Origin: CAZART01 sp964487555
GTDB lineage: Bacteria; Bacteroidota; Rhodothermia; Rhodothermales; VXPQ01
Reading direction: 5' to 3'
Length of the DNA stretch: 64,000 nt
Assembly: GCA_964487555.1 (NCBI GenBank)
Contig: CAZART010000002.1
Span: forward strand, 1 to 64,000
A model generated the notes under the pieces. That model had not been told where the DNA came from. It worked only from the letters and a program-made list of their open reading frames with translations, and did no database searches. This document shows, in pieces, positions 17,631 through 26,748 of the stretch; the first letter of the stretch is position 1; every line of letters starts with the position of its first letter. Position numbers and translations under genes: made by a program.

Positions 17631-20618
17631 TCACTCCGTGGAAGTTGCCGGCTGCGGTTCGTCGACCCAGCGGTATCGCGTTACACGCGCATTTGGACCA
17701 GGCCCCCAGAACCCATCAAATTCAGCGACATACACGCTGCCGTCAGGGGCTAGTTCCATGGAGATAGGGGCCGTAATTGTGAGCATGTCGAACGTTTTAA
17801 TGTCGAGAAGGCGCGCGGCCGGGAGGCGCAGCGCGAGCGGCGTATTCTTAACGCTGTTCTCCACGTCGCTTTCGAAGATGCCTTCCCCGATTCTCGCCCA
17901 TTTTATCCATCGCCGCGCCCAGTCGAAGATGAACAGCCGGTCCTGGAATACATCGGGAAAGGCGCCGCCACCCTGATGCCGATAGATCGGACCGACGGTA
18001 GCGGAGCGTCCGCCGGTTTCGTAGGTGTACTCCCACATCGGCGGGACATAATTCGGGATGTGCTCCGGCCCGATTTCGTTGTAGAACAGCCGGCCCAGCG
18101 TGCGCGGCCATCCGAAATTCTCGCCTCCCTCTTCAGAGATGTTGTATTCGTCGTAATCAAACGACGCATCCGGACCGACGACGCCGATGTAGAGCGCGCC
18201 GGTGTCGTGGTCGACCTTAAACCGATAAGGATTTCGGAGGCCGTAGGCGTAGATCTCCCACCGAACCCCCGGCTCGCCAAAGAAGGGATTGTTTTTAGGA
18301 ATCGATCCGTCCTTGTTGATGCGAAGAATCTTTCCGCGAAGATCCTGAAGGTTTTGCGCACTGCGTTCGGAGTCGACGAGCCGGGACCAGTGAAAGTCGT
18401 TCAGATCATTGCGCTCCAGAAAAGCCTTAATCTGCTCCTCCGACATCTCCCAGTTCGGACGGACCTCCGACATACCGGTATCACCCGTGGATACGTAGAG
18501 GGTGCCGTCCGGTCCCCACTCGAGATCACCCGCCTGATGGCAGCATTGCGGCTCTGTCGGAACTCGAAGGATTACCTGCTCGGAGCCGAGGTCAAGCCGG
18601 CCGTCCCGGTATTCAAAACGGGAGAGTGTGTTGATGAATGTTTCAGGCTCGGCGTAGTACAGGTAGACGAACGGCTCACCCTCGAAGAAATTGGGATCGA
18701 CCTCTATGCCGTAGAGGCCGTGTTCAATTTTGGTCGGGTCGGTCGTATTGATCTGGCCGATGAGCTGTGTGTGCCCGGATTCAGCATCGTAATGATGCAC
18801 CTTTCCGCGAAGCTCAGCGATCCATACGTTTCCGCGTTCATCGATGGCGATGTCGTCCGGCCACACGTCTTCGGAGGTTACCTGCTTCTCACGATAACCG
18901 GTGAAATCGCCGGGGATACGTCCGGCCGCCATCCGCATGCCTTCGAGGAGATGCTGAAGGAAGGCGGGCGTGCGCCACACGTCGTCGAAGTGGCCGAGCT
19001 TGGTTACGAATACCCGTCCACCACCGTGAATTCGCATCCACGAAATGGGATAGTCGTTGCGTTCGAAGGACGCCGGGCCTTGTTGGATGCCCACGCTGCT
19101 CATGTCGAGTGAAGCCAGGACGTGCGAGGTCCACCGGGGGTTTTCGTCGAGCACGTATATTTCGTCGCGAATCCAGAAGCCCTCACCGAGGTGCTCGGTC
19201 GCCGGGCTGTCATGGTCCTCGACGGCAATGCGCACGCTCTGCGTCCACGGATGCTCCTCGAAGAGTCCGCCGCCTACCATTTCGCGGTACCACGGCCACG
19301 CATAAAAGGCATCCAGTCCGGCGTGGGCCACCGCGATGCCCTTCCCGGATTCCACGAATCTCCTGATAGACCTCCGCTGCGCTTCCGTCACGCCGTTCGG
19401 GGTTGCCGTGCTTATTTTCGTAAGCCGCGTGGCCTCGAAATCCATCGAGAAGCGCTCATTGCCCAACGTACCGGTGAAGGCGTCGTTGGACAGCTCGCCC
19501 GCGGCCGTAAATCGGCCGAACTCACCGGCCTCGTACGAGAAGGTCAGGTTCGGTTCTTCAAATGATATCTCTTCAAAGGGATTAGGCTCGCCGCCGCCCA
19601 CCTGGATCGACCCCTCCGGCGTCTCATCGAGGCCGGAAAGCATGAAGCGGCCCGGGATGGGCCCGTTCGGTGTCTGAAGGGTGAACTCGTACACACGTTC
19701 GCTCTGCGAGATTTCTTCCTGTCCGCTGACATGCCCCTCTGTACGCAGCGTCGAATTCGCGAAAAAGAGGAGGTCGTAGTTCGAAAGGTTCTCGTCGTTC
19801 AACAACGAAAGGTCCTCCGTAAGTTCGAACTCGAATTCCGTCGTTTCGCCGAGCTCCGGAAAAAGCTCGTGAATCGTGCCGATCGACTCATGGCGAAAGC
19901 CGTGCGTCGCCGTCACGATCAGTGTGCGAATAGGTGCCGTTTCGCGCGGCACCGCCACGAAAGCCGCAAGGCTCTCATACGCTTCAACGGGCGGCAGCGG
20001 ACGAATGCGAATGTTTCGAAACCGCACCTTCGACGCGTCATCGTGGTTCTGCAATCCAATGAAGCCCTCACGGCTGCGATCGCCGAAGAAGTCGTTGACC
20101 TTTTCGCCATTGAGGAAGATTTCGTAACGCTGGCCGACGACGCGAATACGGTATGTATTCCATTCACCGGGAGGCCTGCTGCCTACTCGAAACGGTGGGG
20201 AAAAGTCGTACACGGCGCCCGTAACGTGGTCGGGATCCTGTGAGTCGTCGATCTGAATTTCATAACCTGTATTTACGGCATACCAGGGATCTGGTGCGTC
20301 CGGAAAGCGGACAAACACGCCGGAATTCGTCGAATCGGTTTCCACGTTCCATTCCAGCTCCAGCTCAAAATCGCGGAACGCCCGGTCCTCGTAATAGAAC
20401 AGGCCCATGCCGCCGTGGCTCAGCATCGAGCCGTCGGGCTCGAGCGTAAATTCTCCGGGACCGGACATGGTCCAACCCTCTAGCGCGTCACCATCGAAGA
20501 GTGTGATCCACTCGGACGGATTACCCTGCACGGAGGCATCTCGCGTGCCGGAGCAGCCGGCAGCGACGAGGACAAGCGCTGCGCAAAGGGAGAAAAAGAG
20601 CGATCTGTTCGAATTCAT
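17631..20618 (-). CDS. Three-domain lipoprotein: DUF1080, ThuA-like, sorbosone dehydrogenase-like
   Basis: A 995-aa exported lipoprotein; the lipobox VAAGC places the acylated Cys at residue 22. Domain 1 (about 35-210) is a DUF1080/3-keto-disaccharide hydrolase-type concanavalin-like sandwich (ITLFDGDALEGWT, FRNIRIRPL). Domain 2 (about 228-570) is ThuA-like (IVTATHGFRHESI, AHAGLDAFYAWPWY, RVFVTKLGH). It is interrupted at about 300-405 by an inserted beta-rich module with a TPNGPIPGRF segment. Domain 3 (about 580-980) is a glucose/sorbosone dehydrogenase beta-propeller (CCHQAGDLEWGPDGTLYVS, LRGKILRINKDGSI, YGLRNPYRF). Such fusions act on sugars at the envelope of Bacteroidota. ATG 20618 gives a proper signal peptide; ten residues more are possible upstream. 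Confidence 0.88.
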   Translation of the reverse strand: MNSNRSLFFSLCAALVLVAAGCSGTRDASVQGNPSEWITLFDGDALEGWTMSGPGEFTLEPDGSMLSHGGMGLFYYEDRAFRDFELELEWNVETDSTNSGVFVRFPDAPDPWYAVNTGYEIQIDDSQDPDHVTGAVYDFSPPFRVGSRPPGEWNTYRIRVVGQRYEIFLNGEKVNDFFGDRSREGFIGLQNHDDASKVRFRNIRIRPLPPVEAYESLAAFVAVPRETAPIRTLIVTATHGFRHESIGTIHELFPELGETTEFEFELTEDLSLLNDENLSNYDLLFFANSTLRTEGHVSGQEEISQSERVYEFTLQTPNGPIPGRFMLSGLDETPEGSIQVGGGEPNPFEEISFEEPNLTFSYEAGEFGRFTAAGELSNDAFTGTLGNERFSMDFEATRLTKISTATPNGVTEAQRRSIRRFVESGKGIAVAHAGLDAFYAWPWYREMVGGGLFEEHPWTQSVRIAVEDHDSPATEHLGEGFWIRDEIYVLDENPRWTSHVLASLDMSSVGIQQGPASFERNDYPISWMRIHGGGRVFVTKLGHFDDVWRTPAFLQHLLEGMRMAAGRIPGDFTGYREKQVTSEDVWPDDIAIDERGNVWIAELRGKVHHYDAESGHTQLIGQINTTDPTKIEHGLYGIEVDPNFFEGEPFVYLYYAEPETFINTLSRFEYRDGRLDLGSEQVILRVPTEPQCCHQAGDLEWGPDGTLYVSTGDTGMSEVRPNWEMSEEQIKAFLERNDLNDFHWSRLVDSERSAQNLQDLRGKILRINKDGSIPKNNPFFGEPGVRWEIYAYGLRNPYRFKVDHDTGALYIGVVGPDASFDYDEYNISEEGGENFGWPRTLGRLFYNEIGPEHIPNYVPPMWEYTYETGGRSATVGPIYRHQGGGAFPDVFQDRLFIFDWARRWIKWARIGEGIFESDVENSVKNTPLALRLPAARLLDIKTFDMLTITAPISMELAPDGSVYVAEFDGFWGPGPNARVTRYRWVDEPQPATSTE

Positions 20619-20686
20619 GATATCTGCCGGCCGGCAATTTCGTTGCAAGCGTGATGCGGTCCGATTGGTTCTGAAAAGGGCGAGGG

Positions 20687-21550
20687 CTAGTTTGATGACC
20701 GGACAAGTTGGCCGAGTCGGGCATGCTGCAGGGCAATGCGCAGACCGCCTTCCATTTTGGCCGGCTCGATCGTGCCGTCGCCGTCCGCGTCGACGCCGTC
20801 CAATGCTTTCTCGATGAGCCGCGTCATGGCGGCGGCATGTTCACGTGCCGATGCCACGTCGCCGTCATAGTCGGTCTTAAGAATGTTGGAGGCCTGTGCA
20901 TACACTTCGAAAAGCCAGCCCGTATCCGAGGTGGACATCCAGAACTCAATGGGCGAGTCCCATTCCTTCGTCAGGTCGACCCTGGGCTGGCGCTCACCCT
21001 TGGTAACGCCGTCGTCTATCCTCATCCATCCGATCACGTTATTGATCGAATGCACGACGTGATGCTCGTGGGTGCTGAGCGAGGACGCAGGCTCATCCGA
21101 AGCAAGCACGGCTTCGATGTGTGCGCGGACGAAGCGACCTCGACCGATGATGCCGAGTCGCGACGGATCGGTAATTTCCGGCGGCACTGACCCGTAGCGA
21201 GCCGCGAAGAGCGAATCGAAATCGGCGTAGGTGACCTGCCAGCGTGTTTTCCAACCGTGGGCGTGCTCGGCGCCTCGGCTCGACTCGTCGACGAGACCCG
21301 ACGGTCTCCCCCAGACCGCCGCGAACACCTCATCCGAATGACGTTTGACGTCTGCCACGCTTGCGGCATCCTGTGCCGCCACGCTCGAAGCGAGGGCTTT
21401 TTCGGCGAGCTCCTGCATCTGTACCAGATACTCGCCGACCACGAGGTGCTGCTGCGCAAAGGTCCGCGACGGCATCGCAAGCAACAGCGCCAGGATAGAC
21501 GCCGTGGAGACGCAGCATGCCCACCTCTTGGGAATTCCGTTGTTTGGCAT
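20687..21550 (-). CDS. Exported protein with an EF-hand-like loop, function unknown
   Basis: A 287-aa protein with a signal peptide (hydrophobic STASILALLLAM, cleavage after RTFAQ). The body is helical with repeated acidic and His-rich stretches, including STHEHHVVHSINN near residue 160. Near the C-terminus DADGDGTIEPAK has an EF-hand loop pattern (Asp at 1, 3 and 5, Gly at 6, Ile at 8), but position 12 is Lys instead of Glu, so calcium binding would be impaired or different. I do not recognise the family. ATG 21550 (MPNNGIPK) is chosen; GTG 21559 is an alternative. It is co-oriented with the ThuA-fusion gene 68 bases downstream and may belong to its operon. Confidence 0.7.
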   Translation of the reverse strand: MPNNGIPKRWACCVSTASILALLLAMPSRTFAQQHLVVGEYLVQMQELAEKALASSVAAQDAASVADVKRHSDEVFAAVWGRPSGLVDESSRGAEHAHGWKTRWQVTYADFDSLFAARYGSVPPEITDPSRLGIIGRGRFVRAHIEAVLASDEPASSLSTHEHHVVHSINNVIGWMRIDDGVTKGERQPRVDLTKEWDSPIEFWMSTSDTGWLFEVYAQASNILKTDYDGDVASAREHAAAMTRLIEKALDGVDADGDGTIEPAKMEGGLRIALQHARLGQLVRSSN

Positions 21551-21743
21551 GATCGACACGAAAAGTGCGTTTAATGGGTTGAATGTAATGACTTTTGGAC
21601 CATCGGATGTCCGCGAGACGATCTGCCGGAACGTTGCGGCGGCACGTTGCGCGGGGGGTTAAGGGAAGTGACTTTTACTCGGTGCAGCCTGCGAGTACTT
21701 TGCGTTTCTGATTATCATTCTTTTTCTGCATCGGGGCCAAGAA

Positions 21744-21953
21744 ATGTCCGAGATCGGCATAAGTGAAAGCATGTTAAAGCGCGCCATGAAGGAGGCCCTC
21801 GTCGAGATTCTCGAGGAGAGGAGAGAGTACCTGCGCAACGTGATCGAGGAAGTGCTGGAGGACTTTGAACTTGTCGAAGACATACGAGAGGTTAGAAAAT
21901 CCGATCGCGTTCGACGACGCAGCCTCTTTGCAGTCAGTGAAGGAGAGGCTTGA
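21744..21953 (+). CDS. Small antitoxin-like protein without a visible toxin
   Basis: A 69-aa acidic, almost wholly helical protein. ISESMLKRAMKEALVEILEERREYL-IEEVLEDFELVEDI resembles small proteins of cyanobacteria and Chlorobi (pattern LKR-ELIVEILEER-L-EVIED-AL-AI-E) that often sit beside RelE/ParE-like toxins. Here only 21 bases separate its stop from the convergent metallo-hydrolase gene, so no toxin follows. The family assignment is from memory of the pattern and is tentative. Frame, length and acidic composition make it a credible gene. Confidence 0.6.
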   Translation: MSEIGISESMLKRAMKEALVEILEERREYLRNVIEEVLEDFELVEDIREVRKSDRVRRRSLFAVSEGEA

Positions 21954-21974
21954 CGGGGACGCGCCGTTTGTCTC

Positions 21975-22721
21975 CTAGATTTCGTAATGCCCCAGTTCAC
22001 GTCCGTGTTCGGTCGCTTCGAAGATGGATCGCGCGTCGACCAGCTCGTCATCTTTCACTCCAGGCGGAAGATGGACGAGAAGAAGCCGCTCTACACCCGC
22101 TTTAGCCGCCGTCTGCGCGGCCTGGATGGCCGACGAATGGCCCATGCCTTCGCCGTTCGCCTCGTGCACGAGCACGTTCGCATTGGTGGCCAGACGAACG
22201 ATCGAGTCCGATGGCTCCGTGTCGCATGAGTAGGCGACAATGGAATTCGACGACTTCGCCGTGACTCTGATGCCGATGACCGGCACGCTGTGGGATCCGG
22301 GTGATGCGAGTATCGACCAGGTCTCGTTCTCGAAGACGGTGGCTTCGTCTTCGTGTGCCACTTCGGTCCATCGAATTTCCGGCATGCCTTCCCACCCCGA
22401 CGTGTCGAAGGTGGCGAAACAGCGTCGTGCCTGATCGAGAGCCGGTCCGATCCCGTAGATCGGCAGCGGCCGGCGTCTTCCAGCGAGCCAGATCTTCTCC
22501 ATGAACAGCGGAAATCCGCTGACATGATCGGGATGCTCGTGCGTGACGATGAGGGCGGAAAGGGCGTCGAGATCTACGCCGGATTCCAACAATCGCTGGA
22601 TGACATCGCCTCCGCAGTCGACGACCACCGTGTCGCCTTCGTCCTCGAACGCGAGCATCGTTGTCGTGCGATGGGGATCGCTAATTGCGGCGCCGGTTCC
22701 AAGAAGGTGGAGTGTAGGCAT
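21975..22721 (-). CDS. Metallo-beta-lactamase-fold hydrolase, RNase Z-like
   Basis: A 248-aa MBL-fold protein. LLGTGAAISDPHRTTTMLAF at the N-terminus and VTHEHPDHVSGFPLF (HxHxDH) are the zinc-binding signature of the RNase Z/ElaC branch. An SCDTEPSD segment (bridging Asp) and VHEANGEGMGHSSAIQAA-AGVERLLLVHLPP (last His ligands) follow. It is shorter than true RNase Z and lacks the long exosite arm, so a phosphodiesterase or other hydrolase is as likely as tRNA processing. It is last in a four-gene minus operon after the polyprenyl synthase. Confidence 0.85.
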   Translation of the reverse strand: MPTLHLLGTGAAISDPHRTTTMLAFEDEGDTVVVDCGGDVIQRLLESGVDLDALSALIVTHEHPDHVSGFPLFMEKIWLAGRRRPLPIYGIGPALDQARRCFATFDTSGWEGMPEIRWTEVAHEDEATVFENETWSILASPGSHSVPVIGIRVTAKSSNSIVAYSCDTEPSDSIVRLATNANVLVHEANGEGMGHSSAIQAAQTAAKAGVERLLLVHLPPGVKDDELVDARSIFEATEHGRELGHYEI

Positions 22722-22742
22722 GGGCTATGCTGCGACGCCTGG

Positions 22743-23771
22743 CTACCTCGAGCGGCTGACCGTATAGTCGACAAGGTTGATCATGGCCTCGCGTGCTTCC
22801 GTGGGAGAGAAGGTCTGCAGGAGTTCGCGTGCCTCCGTGGCGCATTCATTCATCCTCGCGCGCGCATAAGTAATCCCTCCGCGCTCGTCGACGAAGAGAG
22901 CCACCTCACGTATGTCGCTCCGCGATTTCTTCTTCTTGCGGACGATCTTCAGGATGCGCCGGCGGTCACGCCGCGGTGCCTCGCGAAGCGCGTGAATCAG
23001 GGGAAGTGTCATCTTCTTCTCTTGAAGATCGATCCCGATGGGCTTACCGACATCCTCTACGCCGAAATCGAAGAGATCATCACGAATTTGGAAGGCGAGG
23101 CCGAGTTTCTCACCAATCTGACGCATTTGCTCGATCGCATCCTCGTCACGGGTCGTGCTAACGGCGCCGCACGTGGTACACGCAGATATGAGGGATGCCG
23201 TTTTATCGGATATGATCCGAAAGTACGTTTCCTCGTCGATGTCGAGGTGTCTGGATTTCTCAATCTGGAGCAGTTCGCCCTCACTCATGCGGCGCACCGC
23301 ATCGGACAGCACGTGCAGCAGGTCGTAGTCGCGGTACTCGAGGGAGAGGAGCAAACCGCGGCTGAGAAGAAAGTCCCCAAACAGAACGGCGATTTTATTT
23401 TTCCAGAGCGCATTGACCGAAAACACGCCGCGACGGCGCTCCGCCACATCGACGACGTCGTCGTGCACGAGGGTAGCGGTATGCATCAGCTCGACCAGAG
23501 CGGCAGCACGGTAGGTGGAATCGTGGACGCTCCCGCAGACCTTGGCCGACAGCAACACGAGCATCGGGCGGACCTCTTTGCCCTTCTGGCGCAGCACGTA
23601 CTGCGTGATCTTGTCGAGCAATCCGACGGAAGAGCGAACGGACTCACGGAAGTACCTCCGAAACTCCGCAAGCTCATCGTCGACGACATGCCGGATTTCC
23701 CGGAGCGTGACCGTCGAGGCGGGCCTCTCAAGCTGGTCCTGGCTCGTGGTGAGCGCTTCGGTCTCAGGCAT
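22743..23771 (-). CDS. Polyprenyl (octaprenyl-type) diphosphate synthase
   Basis: Condenses isopentenyl diphosphate units onto an allylic primer to make the long chain for quinone or lipid carrier. 342 aa from ATG 23771. First Asp-rich motif ALVHDDVVDVAERRRG near residue 90 and second QIRDDLFDFGVEDVGK near 215. GKEVRPMLVLLSAKV is the pyrophosphate-binding segment. Chain length cannot be set from sequence, although small residues before the first motif favour long products. A TTG at 23828 would overlap the permease stop and is less likely. The C-terminal end is followed after 21 bases by the metallo-hydrolase. Confidence 0.9.
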   Translation of the reverse strand: MPETEALTTSQDQLERPASTVTLREIRHVVDDELAEFRRYFRESVRSSVGLLDKITQYVLRQKGKEVRPMLVLLSAKVCGSVHDSTYRAAALVELMHTATLVHDDVVDVAERRRGVFSVNALWKNKIAVLFGDFLLSRGLLLSLEYRDYDLLHVLSDAVRRMSEGELLQIEKSRHLDIDEETYFRIISDKTASLISACTTCGAVSTTRDEDAIEQMRQIGEKLGLAFQIRDDLFDFGVEDVGKPIGIDLQEKKMTLPLIHALREAPRRDRRRILKIVRKKKKSRSDIREVALFVDERGGITYARARMNECATEARELLQTFSPTEAREAMINLVDYTVSRSR

Positions 23772-23824
23772 CAACGACTCGTTACAGCGGTTGGGTAAAA
23801 TGCTCTGCGTATACGCCGTCTTCT

Positions 23825-24865
23825 TCAAGATGTTTGGAAGCGGTACTGTTTCCGGCGTAGCAGAATCAGGAAGAACGGAACGCCGCAGAGCGCCGTCACG
23901 GCGCCCACCGGAAGCTCCTGTGCGGGGATGACGGTGCGAGCTGCGACGTCAGCCCAGATCAGAAAGATAGCGCCGGCAAGAAAGCTCGCAGGAATCAGCC
24001 GTCGGTGCGACACGCCGGTGAAAAACCGCACGGCGTGAGGAACGATAAGTCCGACGAACCCGATCGCGCCGCTCGACGCCACGAGGCTTCCCGTGACGAG
24101 AGCCGCCAACACGATCAGTATGTGCTTGATGCGCTCGGTGGGAACGCCGAGGCTGAAGGCGGGCTCTTCGCCCAGCAGCATAGCGTCAAGGGGACGGCTG
24201 AGCCCCATGAGCAGAAGTAGGCCGCCGGCCGACGCGATGACCGGGAGGAGCACGAGCTCCCACCGGGCCCCGCTAAGCGAACCCTGAAGCCAGAACAGCA
24301 CGGCGCGAAGCTTATTCGGTTCTGGCGATGCAAACGTGATCAGTGCCGTCAGCGCACCCATGAGTGCGGACATCGCCACTCCGGCCAGCAAGAGGCGGGC
24401 GACGGAGATCGTCGATCCCGAGCGCGCCACCAGATAAACGATCGTAATCGAAAGGAGGCCGCCAGTGAATGCTGCGAGCGGCATCGAGAATGCTTTCGAG
24501 AGAAGTGGGGGAAGAAAGCCCAGATAGAACATCGATGCGCCTGCTGCGGCACCGCTCGAGATGCCCAGGATGTACGGCTCGGCCAGCGGATTGCGGACGA
24601 GAGCCTGCATCGCGACGCCGATGACGGCCAGTCCGCCCCCGACGACGGCGGCCAGCACGACGCGTGGTAAGCGCAAGTCCCAGACGATACGCGTGGTGGT
24701 ATCATCGACGCCGCCCTGCAGCAGGCCCACGCGGGCTACGGCGGTACGGAGGACATCCGCGAACGCGATATCTATGCTTCCGAAGGCGAGGCCGGCGATG
24801 AGGCTGCCACAAAGTGCCGCGACGAGCGCGACGAAAATCCACGCCGTTGAACGCTTAGCGGCCAT
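23825..24865 (-). CDS. FecCD/BtuC-type ABC transporter permease
   Basis: A 346-aa multi-pass inner-membrane permease of the vitamin B12/ferric-siderophore import family, with about ten predicted helices. DLRLPRVVLAAVVGGGLAVIGVAMQ, NPLAEPYILGISSGAA and GAIGFVGLIVPHAVRF-G-HR-LIP are the diagnostic segments; the last is the coupling region that meets the ATPase. ATG 24865 lies inside the 3' end of the binding-protein gene (11-base overlap), showing coupled translation. No ATPase gene is present in this operon. Substrate (haem, cobalamin or siderophore) is undetermined. Confidence 0.92.
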   Translation of the reverse strand: MAAKRSTAWIFVALVAALCGSLIAGLAFGSIDIAFADVLRTAVARVGLLQGGVDDTTTRIVWDLRLPRVVLAAVVGGGLAVIGVAMQALVRNPLAEPYILGISSGAAAGASMFYLGFLPPLLSKAFSMPLAAFTGGLLSITIVYLVARSGSTISVARLLLAGVAMSALMGALTALITFASPEPNKLRAVLFWLQGSLSGARWELVLLPVIASAGGLLLLMGLSRPLDAMLLGEEPAFSLGVPTERIKHILIVLAALVTGSLVASSGAIGFVGLIVPHAVRFFTGVSHRRLIPASFLAGAIFLIWADVAARTVIPAQELPVGAVTALCGVPFFLILLRRKQYRFQTS

Positions 24866-25772
24866 CAAAAAGATTGGGATGAATTTTTCGAGCCATCACC
24901 CAGGCGCCCTCCACGAGTCGGGGCCCGGGTCGCTCCACGATGTCGGGGTCGACACCGTACACGCGATGGTTTGCGACGGCCGGAAGGACGTTCCACGTCG
25001 GGTGATGTTCAAGCAGTTGGGCGGCCTCATAGTCGTCGCCCCAGGGCCCTATGATAACTTCGGGCCTGATGGACAGCACGAACTCTTCGCTCAAGATCGG
25101 AGCTTCGGCATCAAGATCACCCGTCGCACTACGGCCGCCTGCCAGCTGAATCAAATCGTGCATGTAGCTCTCGCTACCGAACGAGAAGAGCGTCTCCTGT
25201 CCGATCAAGAAAAGCGTAAGGGGCCTCCCGGCGTCAAGTGTGAGCGACCGAAGCGCCTGAACTCTTTGTTTGAGCGAATCAGCCGCTCTCTTTGCAGCAT
25301 CCGTAGTCCCCAGAAGCTTTCCGACCATCACCATGCTTTCGAGAATTTCGTCGAGGCTATTCGATGCCAGAAAGTACGTAGGAACGCCGAGAGAGCTCAG
25401 CATTTCGGCATCTCGCAGGCCGTTGACCTGGTCTGAAGCCAGGGCCAGATCCGGCGCGAGCGCAGCTACCGCTTCAAAATCGAGCGGATATGTGCTGTAG
25501 CGCGGCAGCGTGTCGATCTGTGGTGGGAAATCGTCGGGACGGCCCACGCCGGCGAGTTTGCGGCCTGCCCCGGCGGCAAAGACAATCTCCGTCAGGTTGG
25601 GAGCGAGCGTGACGACTCGCACGACGGAATCCGGAAGACGAACCGTGCGGCCGAGGTCGTCCGTCACCATGCGGTCCCCTTCGCCGGGAGGTGAGCATCC
25701 TGTTAGCAATAGAAGGAGGCACACGAGCAGCCTTGCTGCTCTCGTAGTCCGGCCGGAAGACGTATAAAGCAA
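24855..25772 (-). CDS. Metal-chelate ABC transporter substrate-binding lipoprotein (BtuF/FhuD type)
   Basis: Periplasmic binding lipoprotein. LLVCLLLLLTGCSPP is a lipobox signal, and mature residues form a class III (helical-backbone) binding protein: RVVTLAPNLTEIVFAAGAG, GVGRPDDFPPQI, ALAPDLALASDQVN and RPEVIIGPWGD. The start is uncertain. No in-frame ATG lies between ATG 25823, whose codon overlaps the start codon of the divergent kinase gene, and the signal peptide. TTG 25772 gives a normal n-region (TSSGRTTRAAR) and 305 aa, and is used here. It is the first gene of the operon with the permease. Confidence 0.85.
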   Translation of the reverse strand: MLYTSSGRTTRAARLLVCLLLLLTGCSPPGEGDRMVTDDLGRTVRLPDSVVRVVTLAPNLTEIVFAAGAGRKLAGVGRPDDFPPQIDTLPRYSTYPLDFEAVAALAPDLALASDQVNGLRDAEMLSSLGVPTYFLASNSLDEILESMVMVGKLLGTTDAAKRAADSLKQRVQALRSLTLDAGRPLTLFLIGQETLFSFGSESYMHDLIQLAGGRSATGDLDAEAPILSEEFVLSIRPEVIIGPWGDDYEAAQLLEHHPTWNVLPAVANHRVYGVDPDIVERPGPRLVEGAWVMARKIHPNLFDGR

Positions 25773-25821
25773 TCCGGTGACGTATGTTGCTCCCGCCGAT
25801 TGTCTCACGATACACGCACGC

Positions 25822-26748
25822 ATGAAATTCGTATTTGTCGTCAACCCGAAAGCGGGTGGAGCGGCAGCCGCACGGCGCCGCCGACGCTTGTTGAACGCGC
25901 TGAATTCATCTGAGCTGGATTTCGAGATCATGTTGACGGCGCGGCGGCGCCATGCACAGGATCTCGCCCGAACCGCCGCCGACGCCGGCTGCGCCGTGGT
26001 CGCCGTCGGCGGCGACGGCACGGCCCACGAGGTGGCATCCGGCATTATCGAGAGCGGCAAAGGCACCCCGTTCGCCGTCCTGCCGTGCGGAACCGGCAAC
26101 GACTTCGCGAAAATGCTCGTTCTTCCCGACTCGCCCAAGACGATTGCCGAGCATCTTTCTCGGGGCCGCGTCGAAGCCGTGGATTATGGCGTCATCGAAT
26201 GGGATGGTCCCGAGGGCCCGGGCCGCGCGTACTTCATCAACATCGGCGGCACGGGATTCGATGCTAAAGTAGCGGCGGCTGCCCCGGCCTTCAAGTATCT
26301 CACAGGAACACCCCGGTACGGTGCATCCGTCCTGCGCACGCTTCGAGGGTGGGCGGCTCCGCACGCGAGCGTCACGCTGCAAACCGGCGGTCGCACGATG
26401 TATTCCTTTGAGGGCTCGCTGTTTCTCGCACTGGCCGGGAACGGAAGCTGCAGTGGCGGGGGCTTCTATCTGACCCCCGACGCTTCTATCGTGGACGGTC
26501 GTCTGGACGCGTGCGTGATCCGCGACGCGTCTGTCCCACGCATCCTCACCCTCATCCCGCGAGCACTTAAAGGCAAGCACGTCGGGCAACCTGAGGTCGC
26601 TATCCATAAGACGGACCGTATGGTCGTGATGACCGACGATCCGTTGCCGGTACAGGCCGACGGGGAGATTCTTTCGGAGAGAGCCACCGCGGTAACCATT
26701 CACGTCGTACGTGGCGGTCTGAACGTGCTGCTCGCCGTAAAAAGGTAA
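25822..26748 (+). CDS. Diacylglycerol kinase family lipid kinase (YegS/DgkB type)
   Basis: A 308-aa soluble lipid kinase. FVFVVNPKAGG at the start, AVGGDGTAHEVASG (the GGDGT nucleotide loop, about residues 70-83) and LPCGTGNDFAKML define the DAGK catalytic domain. GNGSCSGGGFYLTP-A-IVDGRLD is the C-terminal beta-sandwich segment. The likely substrate is diacylglycerol or a sphingoid or related lipid. ATG 25822 (MKFVFV) fits the family N-terminus exactly; the frame is open 45 bases upstream without support. It is divergent from the ABC-transporter operon. Confidence 0.9.
   Translation: MKFVFVVNPKAGGAAAARRRRRLLNALNSSELDFEIMLTARRRHAQDLARTAADAGCAVVAVGGDGTAHEVASGIIESGKGTPFAVLPCGTGNDFAKMLVLPDSPKTIAEHLSRGRVEAVDYGVIEWDGPEGPGRAYFINIGGTGFDAKVAAAAPAFKYLTGTPRYGASVLRTLRGWAAPHASVTLQTGGRTMYSFEGSLFLALAGNGSCSGGGFYLTPDASIVDGRLDACVIRDASVPRILTLIPRALKGKHVGQPEVAIHKTDRMVVMTDDPLPVQADGEILSERATAVTIHVVRGGLNVLLAVKR

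Noticed and set aside
22353..23798. Plus-strand frame of 481 codons
   Set aside because: It is antisense to the metallo-hydrolase and polyprenyl synthase genes, both of which have complete catalytic motifs.
25773..26138. Minus-strand extension of the binding-lipoprotein frame
   Set aside because: It runs antisense through the diacylglycerol-kinase-family gene and would bury the lipoprotein signal inside the protein.
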